Source: Ceratorhiza oryzae-sativae (lineage: Eukaryota; Basidiomycota; Agaricomycetes; Cantharellales; Ceratobasidiaceae). From it: DNA of 64,000 bases. The stretch lies in NCBI GenBank assembly GCA_030998015.1, contig JARWMV010000246.1, positions 744,001-808,000 of the forward strand, written 5' to 3'. The notes beneath the pieces were generated by a model, which saw only the letters and a program-made list of their open reading frames with translations, did not search any database and was not told the origin of the DNA. The translations under genes were made by a program, and so were the position numbers. Of the stretch, positions 56,691 to 64,000 are shown in pieces (the first letter of the stretch is position 1; every line of letters starts with the position of its first letter).

Positions 56691-59600
56691 ATGTCGGCTG
56701 CGTCCCTGCAGAAGCATCGTGTGATCATCGCGTCGCTATATCTCCCAACTACAGTCAACTTTGACCCAGATGTCGCGCTGCGTGCCCCTCTCGTTCGCGG
56801 CAAAGATGCCATGTTGGCTGCTGCGCCTTCATCCGACGAAGATGTTCAGATGCCCAGCGCCATCGCGCTTTCGAGTCCGGCTTCGCCGACCCTACCCGTG
56901 CAGCCTGCCAAGCCTCCCGTGCGGCCCAAATTCGACATGAGGTTGAAGAGTATAGTCGACGATCTGACCGTACGTCGTGATTACCAGATTGCGGCGTAAC
57001 ATTTGACCAAATCTCCAACCGTGCATAGCTTCGAGTCGAGAGCGGGACTCCGGTACAAACCCCTTCAACCGAGGTCAAGCCCAATCCGTTTTCGTCCTTC
57101 TCGGCATTGGCTTCGGCGTTCCTCTCGAAAGAGGGATCGGCCACGCCAGGAGGCCCGCGACCCAGTGCCCGTGTCCCGGCAACGCCAGCTCGAACTCGGC
57201 GGCTCTCTCGCTCGTCGTCTCGCATTCGTTCGACATCGGGGGCTAAAGTAGCGACCGAGTCTTCGCTTGCCGACTTTACACTCGAGCTAAGTGCGCATGC
57301 CAATGGTGGATTGAACAATGCCATCAACGCATCAGAGCATTCGCTTGGAAAAAAGCTCTGGATTGGCGTATTGGATGTTCCTGCACAGAGTATCAAGGAG
57401 GCAGATCGACCTTGGATCGAGCAAAAGCTACGCACCGAAGCCGAGAGCGTCCCTGTCTGGGTGACAGATGAGGAGTTCCACAACCACTATGATATCTTTT
57501 GTCATCAGGTGCTGTGGCCGAGGTAGGTTTTATTTTGCGTGTCATTATTTTGTGTAGTAACATTGTTCCAGTTTGCACTATGCAATCCCAGACGCTCCAA
57601 AAACGAAAACATTTTATGAAAGCACTTCGTTCGACCAATACAAATTAGTGAATCAAAAGTTTGCGGATGCCATCGTTAAGGAATATCAAGAAGGCGACGT
57701 CGGTCAGTAGCTGATTAGCATTTTTAGGCGAATTTTTTGTAATTTTGAATTGTAGTTTGGATCAACGACTACCATTTGCTGCTTGTTCCGCAAATGGTTC
57801 GTGCCAAACTCCCTGACGGTAGGTATATGCGTTTATGCTCAGTAACGCCGGACTGAGATATTCCATTTGGTGTAGCCACGATCGGCTTTTTCTTGCATGT
57901 TGCTTTCCCTTCGTCTGAAATTTTCAGATGTCTTGCAGGTGAGTGCGTGGTTGGATATGAGGATCAAGCGCAGCTAATTCGTGCCACTGCTAGTTCGTGA
58001 GAGTTTGTTGCGTGGTATGCTTGGCGCGGATCTTGTTGGGTTCCAGACCCATAACTACGCGCGTCATTTCCGAGTAAGTCTTAGTTGACCTTTTTCAAAT
58101 CTGCTGTCGTGTCAACTCAAGCGTCTCATCATAACTTGCATTAGCAAACTGTTTCACGTATATTGTCGCTCGAAGCCCTCCCAGGAGAAATCAATCTCGG
58201 AGACACATCCTGTGAAGTAGCCATCTTCCCCATTGGTATTGATGTCATTAGCCTGGCAGACAAAAGGTATACACAAACAATCCAAGTTTATTGCCCTTCT
58301 GACTTGCTTCCAGACGGGACCCGAGCGTCAGCGAGTGGGTGGAGGTGCTCAAAGAGCGTTATTCTGGCATGAAGATGATCGTCGGACGAGATAAACTGGA
58401 CGAAGTCCAAGGCGTGCGGCAGAAATTACTGGCATTCGAAAGGTTTTTGGAAAAGTATCCAGAGTTCCAGGGTCGCGCCGTGCTGATCCAGGTAGCGCTA
58501 TCTACCTCTGAAGAGAACGAGAGTCAAGTTGCCGTCTTTGATGTGGTGTCCCGCATCAACTCCCGCTTCTCTACATTGACCTATCAGGTAAAATCAGGTT
58601 TAATTTTTTCACGTTATGGGTCACTCTGAACGGTTGATATTACTATAGCCCATTGTGTTCCTTCACACTCAAGATCTGACATTCTCTCAATACCTCGCCT
58701 TGCTCACCGCTGCCGATGCTTTCTTCGTCGCATCGTTGCGAGAGGGCATGGCCCTGCGTACCCACGAGTTTGTAGAGTGCCAAGAGGGAAAGAAGCACCC
58801 ATCTCCGCTCATACTGAGCGAGTTTACCGGGTCGTACTCTTATTCGGGATTCCGAAGCTGCGTTAGCGTGAACCCTTGGGATGCCCGTAGGACTGCTGAT
58901 GCACTGTACATGTCGCTCACGATGGCCGAGGACGAGGCTATGACACGGTGGAAGGTAAGTTGCATTCAATGCAGCTTTAAGATCGCGTTATTGAACCGAA
59001 ATGAATCGCAGGATTTGCACAAGCATGTTACAACGCAGACAGCGCAGGCGTTTGTGACTTCCTTCGTTTCGCGTTGTGTGCGCACACACATGGAGCATCA
59101 ACGCCGTGAAGTCGTATCAGTGCCTAGAATCGAGCCGGAGAAAGTTCTCGCTAAATCTGACGGTGCGACTCATTTGATCATGATAGATTGGGAAGGGACT
59201 TTATGGAGCGAAGATCCCCGGGTAAGTGATAATGTTTGGACGAAGCTTAGGTTTCTTCATGTTTTTCGCCCGATTAGATCACTTGGCACAGTGGATTCAC
59301 TCCACCACCAGCCAAGCTGGAAATCATCCGAAAACTATTGGCGAAAGAGCGTAATCAAGTCTGGCTGCTTAGCGGGATGGGAGTTGAGGGTGGCCTTGAG
59401 AAGATCGCCGCGGAGCTGCCAGGTGTTGGTCTAGTGTAGGCGTCATTGGTTCACTTCCGGAAGGAGTTATTCACAGTGATCATAGGGCCGAGAACGGATG
59501 CATGATCAAGCCTCCCGGGCAAAGTGAATGGGTGAATCTGATCCCGAACTTCAATCTGGACTGGAAAGCCCCCGCAATAGAGATTCTTCAATATGTGCGT

Positions 59601-60274
59601 GTTGGATCTCTCGATGAGATAGCATATTGCCGAGTTGAAACTATTCTAGTACACGGATCGTACACCTGGTACGTTTGTCGAAAATCGTGGTGCATCACTG
59701 TGCTGGCGGTTTGGCAACGAGAAGCGAGATGAAGGAGAACAGAAATGGGTGCGGCGAAGTGCAGCAGAAGCGCAAAACCATATCTGGGACAGGTAAGTAC
59801 ATTGTTTTCGTCTACAGTGACTGACTGACACGCTGACCGTGCTAAACAGCTTGGGCGAACAATACGGTAACTGTTTCTATCGTTCAGCTGAATGCTTCCT
59901 GACGATTTTATTCATGTTTTGCAGGCCTTCGTCTCATCCCAGGCCAATCCTCCTTCCTGATCTTGCCAAAGAATGTTTCTCGTAGCACAGCAGTAGGCAC
60001 CATCCTGTCCCCTGGTGGCCTCCCAGCTTCACAGCCGGGTGAAATATCCTCGTTACTTTCCCCTGTCAGCGCTCCTCTGTCGATCCCTTCGAGTCAAGCC
60101 AATCATGAAGCGTTTGGCGCCATTCTATACATTGGTGCTGATGAGCACCTCATTCGCCGGTTGAATGAACTACCAAATGCCCAGACATGTGCTGCGAGCG
60201 GAAGACCCACGTTTGCACGGTGGAGAAGCGACCCTGCCGAGCTTGGGGAGGTACTCAGCGCCTTTGGTGCATAG
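56691..60274 (+). CDS. Trehalose-6-phosphate synthase complex regulatory subunit (Tps3/Tsl1-like)
   Basis: The protein (about 880-900 residues) has a GT20 synthase half followed by a HAD phosphatase half. GT20 marks are KKLWIGVLDVPAQSI, HYDIFCHQVLWPSLHY, VVWINDYHLLLVPQM, GFFLHVAFPSSEIFRC, DLVGFQTHNYARHF, IVGRDKLDEVQGVRQKL and ASLREGMALRTHEFVE. The HAD half has MIDWEGTLW where active phosphatases have DYDGTL, VSRSTAVG where they have VSKGTAV, and YIGADEHLI in place of GDDxTDE. These losses point to a non-catalytic regulatory subunit rather than Tps2. The N-terminal extension is Ser/Pro-rich (SPASPTLPVQPAKPPVRPKF, TPARTRRLSRSSSR). Trehalose is a stress protectant in fungi. The ATG is 56691; the stop TAG is 60272-60274; about 17 introns interrupt the gene. 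Confidence 0.9.
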
Positions 60275-60720
60275 ATATATACGTATACATTCGGTTTAAA
60301 TTTCTTGGCCAGGCTTGGTTGAATAAAATGAAAAGTTGATGCTAGGACTACACTGTGCCCACATAACAGACATTTTATTATAATCTTCCAAGCCATTCAG
60401 TCCATCATTCAGAAAGAAGGATAAATATGTGCTACTGGATTATCAGTACATCTTGGCGGAGCCTGCATATAGCCTACGAGCCCGAATGACGTAATAAATA
60501 TCAAAGCATATTGTCAGGTTATCTGGGCATCGAGCCAACCCATGAAATCGCTGGAGGTATAAGAATGAACGATGTGATAATGGCGTGGAAATGGCTCGGC
60601 CACGTTTGGCTCGCCCATCTTGCATACTAGATCCCCAGTTTACATTATCCCGAAGACTAATTCCTCACATACATTTGATCAGGCAGTTACACCGTGGGGG
60701 TTGTTACTCGGGCAAATATG
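60275..60720. other. Convergent 3' region
   Basis: This 446-bp stretch separates the trehalose gene and the first DUF3445 gene, which converge. No gene was recognised. Confidence 0.4.
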
Positions 60721-62478
60721 CTAGAATGGATAATTGACATCCCTCTGATCTTCCCGCACGATCCCGCTTTCAACCTGGTACCGATGACGCTCATCTAAAT
60801 GTGCTAAAACTGCGTCAACGTATAGATGCTGTCCCTTATACTCTGCGACATCAGGTGGCCAGCTACGAATGGCGTCGGCGAGTCGCCCAGGCACGCCCGG
60901 TTCTTCTGCCAGCTTCACCACAGGCTCTAGGTAAGTCCGGATTGTGAACACAATCGCTCCAGAGCGAGGGAGCCTGCAGTCGTTATTTTAGGGGTTATGG
61001 GGCTCATTGAGAAAGGCGACTCACCGGCGAAGGCTCTGACGCTCAGTCCGGAAGCGCACCCGTCCAACCTCCTCAATTCCAATTGGCTGTGGAGCAACAA
61101 ATTCTCCAGTAGCCAGGAATTCCGGTTTGGGGGCATGGTTAGGTTCGTCAAAATGGTCTTCCTGACCGTTGGTACTGTCAGACCAGGCTTTTATACGTTG
61201 ATTAATTAAGGGAGTCTCGGTAGATGATATGAAAAACATACCCATTTCGTCTCCGTCGATCGAGTTTATACGTTCTGGATCGTCATCTTTTCGAACGATT
61301 TGCATAAAATAGTTGTTCCGCGTGACAGGTTTGTCGGTCCGGAGCTTGCAGAAGAACCTGTTCATGCTATCCCGTAGCTTTTCTCGGTCTGTGCCATCGA
61401 CCCAATCAGCATCACAGCAGATGGATCGCTAGAGTGCTTACATTGCGGCACGCGCCCGCCTTCATGAATGCGCTCAAGGGGATGTCCGATTTTATCCTTC
61501 ATTCGCCAGAATCCTGCAGTGCATATTGAACCGGCTTGGAAATAGTAGCGAGCGTCTTTGCCCTCTAGCATCAAAGCAAGATCGTCTTGCACACTGTACA
61601 AGTTCCGGTGTAGCCCAATTAAAATAGACGCTGGACTTACAGAAGTCCAGATATTTTCATAGGGTCTTCCGTCTGGAGGTTGTATAGAACCTTGAGCGGA
61701 ATAATCTCGATCACTTCGATCTCTCCCAAATTATCCCAGCTAAAGTCACCTGGAGTCGGTGGTATACGTGAGGTTGCTCGGAAGATGTGTGGATACCGCC
61801 GAATCAAGAATTCGCCGAGTTCGTTCACAAGCTCTCGTGCTACGGCGTTCTGAGTTAGTTAGAAGCCAAGCGATCAGCAGATTATAACCCCTGCCTGCCA
61901 AGGCTCCTCCAGGGACACCGAATTGGTCGTTTGCTGGCATGGTGTTTACCGTATCTGTACTTCCGGTATCAGTTCTATGTGTTCGGATGGCATGGTAGTG
62001 TGCATATCGATTGTCGATCTGCAGGGCTGGCTTTTAGCCTGTGCGAGATAACCCCGGTAGACAGTCCACCTACCTGTATCCAATCCGAAAAGTCCATACT
62101 CCGGATGCCCATCGTGATGTTATAAGTTGGCCCCCATCTAAAGGGTCGATAGGGCGGCGGAAGCGTTTTGTTGAAATCAAAATCGCTCCAGGGAGTGATA
62201 TGAGGATATTTGAATGGTTGGGGACGCCATTCTACCTTGAATTAATCTCTAGATGACAATGCGCAATGAACATGCCCACCTCCTGGGCTGCGGTCCATTT
62301 CATCCCGCTCTCCTTTCCCACTAGATATAGATGATTTTTCTAGTCTGCCTTCTTGTGCGACAAGATCACGTTGCTTTGCACGAATGAAGTGGACGTGTGC
62401 AGTATAGGCTATTGATCCTATCACACCCAGGCAAACCAAGACGTCTAGAGGGGTCGCAATATCAAAGAGTGACCGCAT
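60721..62478 (-). CDS. DUF3445 protein, haem-dependent oxidative N-demethylase-like, membrane-anchored
   Basis: The start ATG 62476-62478 gives MRSLFDIATPLDVLVCLGVI, a hydrophobic N-terminal anchor, then a charged linker (VAQEGRLEKSSISSGKGERD). Next are RWGPTYNITMGIRSMDFSDW, ARELVNELGEFLIRRYPHIF, VQDDLALMLEGKDARYYFQA, GSICTAGFWRMKDKIGHPLE and RIHEGGRVPQ. FFCKLRTDKPVTRNNYFMQI, VGRVRFRTERQSLRRLPRSG and AIVFTIRTYLEPVVKLAEEP follow. This order (YP, V.ED..LM, ..G..C...GW..K.G.PL..IH..VP, FF..L....PV.R.N, R.ERQ.L.RLP.SGA..F.IRTY..P) is that of the DUF3445/HDND family, where bacterial members demethylate amines with haem. The natural substrate here is unknown. Length is about 450 residues with about six introns. 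Confidence 0.85.
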
Positions 62479-63082
62479 GATGAAGTAGAGAAGCGAAAGT
62501 AAAGGGACGTTTAAGACTCAAAGAGTACCAAAATGAGCTCCGGGTTTAAGTTCCTTGGTCGAGCGCTCATGTGATACCCCAAATTTCGCAGGTCACCTGT
62601 GAGAGTTGGAAGAACGGAATGCCGATCAATACCGTCGGCTATATGCCTTGATTCCATGCCTCTCTTTACGTTTGGATAGGGGGAGTGGAGGCAGATGTTC
62701 ATGCAGGGAATTCTTATCGCAGAAGATAACATGAGAAAACATCTTGCGGTCTTGGGAATGGCGTTAGATAGGGCGCGCTATCAAGTCATTGGTGGTTGCG
62801 AGCCGACCTGAAAAGGGGGGTTTGACGTAAAACCGCCTCCACACTTGCCTAAACTGACCACCATGATGCGGCAAGTTTATTGCCTATCTCTCTTCGCTGC
62901 CCCACTCCTGCTTCCTAGTTCAAGTCTGGGAAATATAGATATATAGTTTGGGGTTCACACAAGATAGAGTATGGCCGGGCAGCCCGACTGGCTTCTAGCG
63001 AAAGCGCTTTTATTTAACTTGCTTGGATTCGACTGGGGGCCCCACTGAACCTGCTCTGAGATGCACTCACTATCGGACGCAG
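62479..63082. other. Shared divergent promoter of the two DUF3445 genes
   Basis: About 600 bp separate the two divergent paralogues. An ATG at 62971 (MAGQPDWLLAKALLFNLLGF) begins a short hydrophobic frame that could be part of the plus-strand gene, but no donor site connects it. Nothing else was recognised. Confidence 0.4.
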
Positions 63083-64000
63083 AATATCACTCTCTCATCT
63101 TGAAGCTGCCGCGGGGGTCGTTCTACTAGTTCTATTTTACTTTTGGAGGCATAGAGTATCTCTCCTAAGTATTCATGATAGCCATGCCACGTCTGGCACG
63201 CCAGAACTTGAGGAAAAGGGGATGGTGCGGGATACATCTATCGAAAGGAGTATTTACCACGCAAACAGAGCACAGTGTGAGTCGCACCAGGCCTCCTATC
63301 GTCGCTAATTCGCCTAATTCCAATATGTCACCCAGTGACCAGCGGTGCCTCGTTCCCTGCACCTGATCCACTACCCCACTTTTCGCTAGAGACTGCCCGA
63401 ACCCGTGACTATGTCTACGTCAACAAAACACTCCGGTATCCGTATTACCAGACAATGGCCCATCAGCCTCTTTCCCCCAACAATTGGATTGAGCTGTCGT
63501 CGTCCTATAGATGGTATCTGGCAGAAAAGAAGCGGGTTATCACCGAGCAGGGAAAGAAGGTTATTGATTCTTTGCCAGAGAATGACGCGGCTTGCGGGGA
63601 ATTATTGGAATGCGTAGTTGAATTCTTGACTGCTCGATACCCAACACTCTTTGATCGCCTCTTGCAAGAAAAAGACGGGAAGGTGCTGGATGGAATTTAT
63701 AGCCAGGTTACTGAGGAGCGGTATCAATGGGTCAAGGGATCTCCACCAGAGGGCGTTGAAGGGTTGACAATTATTAGTCGGTAAGCCTAGTCCCCTCCAG
63801 GTCCTAGTATCTGATTTCATTTCGTTCATCAGGCTAACAGAGAACGACTTTCTAATGGCTCGTGAAAGAGAAGATGGGCATATTTATTTTGTTGGAGGGC
63901 TAGTTGCGTTCCCTGGTAAGTCGAGCATATATGCGAATAATCTTAAACTCACAAACACCAGGATTCTATCTGTTGTCGCAAAAGATAGGAAAATCTATGT
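63083..64000 (+). CDS. Second DUF3445/HDND-like gene, 3' part beyond the window
   Basis: The frame from about 63083 gives RISLSHLEAAAGVVLLVLFY, an N-terminal hydrophobic anchor like that of its minus-strand neighbour, then HATSGTPELEEKGMVRDTSI. A 76-nt intron (donor GTGAGT at 63274) joins ANRAQ to LTSGASFPAPDPLPHFSLET. Then come RYPYYQTMAHQPLSPNNWIE, SSSYRWYLAEKKRVI, LLECVVEFLTARYPTLFDRL, and after an intron near 63783 LTENDFLMAREREDGHIYFV, GGLVAFPGFYLLSQKIGKS up to the edge. This matches the N-terminal half of DUF3445, including the V.ED.xLM..-G and FPG-x-K-xG-K steps. No initiating ATG could be placed; it may be in an upstream exon. The protein is cut by the window end. Confidence 0.75.

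Noticed and set aside
1..64000. Search by eye for transposons, CRISPR arrays, viral genes or a biosynthetic cluster
   Set aside because: No transposase, reverse transcriptase, terminal repeats, PKS/NRPS or regularly spaced repeats were seen; the genes are mostly unrelated housekeeping functions.

Overview
The window is nuclear DNA of a filamentous basidiomycete. Nearly every gene is cut by many short introns (about 50-60 nt, GT-AG, usually with a CTAAC/CTGAC-like branch point), genes lie on both strands with no operon logic, and protein content (basidiomycete-type Crz1, bHLH factor, fungal IDO, cAMP-receptor-like GPCR, DUF3445 proteins) fits Agaricomycetes. A Rhizoctonia/Ceratobasidium-like fungus is my best guess, but this is inference from style and not a database match.

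Layout. 0.6-6.6 kb (+): paladin-like triple PTP-like phytase protein. 6.9-10.2 kb (-): importin beta-1 (KAP95). 10.5-12.2 kb (+): unknown nuclear-type protein. 12.3-13.3 kb (-): VTC1-like polyphosphate/vacuolar chaperone. 13.7-15.7 kb (-): membrane-anchored GH17 glucanase. 16.0-17.4 kb (-): SIS1-type Hsp40. 17.4-21.6 kb: gene-poor stretch. 21.6-23.1 kb (+): bHLH factor. 23.2-23.8 kb (-): small C-terminal membrane-anchor protein. 24.3-25.4 kb (+): TFIIF beta (TFG2). 25.8-26.2 kb (-): cytochrome c. 26.5-27.4 kb (-): SLX9. 27.6-28.0 kb (+): LYR-motif protein. 28.7-30.7 kb (+): indoleamine 2,3-dioxygenase. 32.2-34.1 kb (+): GPCR. 34.7-37.7 kb (-): large unknown protein. 38.7 kb (-): intron-containing tRNA-Ala(AGC). 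39.3-40.0 kb (-): BTB protein. 40.8-42.2 kb (-): GNAT acetyltransferase plus a decayed second copy. 42.5-44.1 kb (-): glycine cleavage T-protein. 44.4-46.4 kb (+): MFS transporter. 46.5-49.3 kb (-): ATM1 mitochondrial ABC exporter. 49.8-52.3 kb (-): Crz1-like zinc-finger factor. 53.7-55.9 kb (+): FHA-kinase (Cds1/Rad53/Chk2 type). 56.7-60.3 kb (+): trehalose synthase regulatory subunit with a degenerate phosphatase half. 60.7-62.5 kb (-) and 63.1 kb to the edge (+): two divergent DUF3445 haem-dependent N-demethylase-like genes.

The genes are mostly housekeeping and do not form a biosynthetic cluster. Loose themes are mitochondrial Fe-S/haem/one-carbon metabolism (ATM1, cytochrome c, GCV1, LYR protein, IDO, DUF3445) and stress signalling (Crz1, Cds1-type kinase, Hsp40, trehalose). 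I see no transposon, CRISPR, virus or secondary-metabolite cluster. The most unusual signal is a 2-nt microexon (5959-5960) needed to read through the third catalytic loop of the paladin gene. Other points worth checking are paired TCACGTGATCTG boxes between GCV1 and the MFS gene, a CACGTG box just upstream of VTC1, a heat-shock element upstream of SIS1, and the divergent DUF3445 pair. CDS coordinates below span first to last codon including introns; exon joins were worked out by eye.
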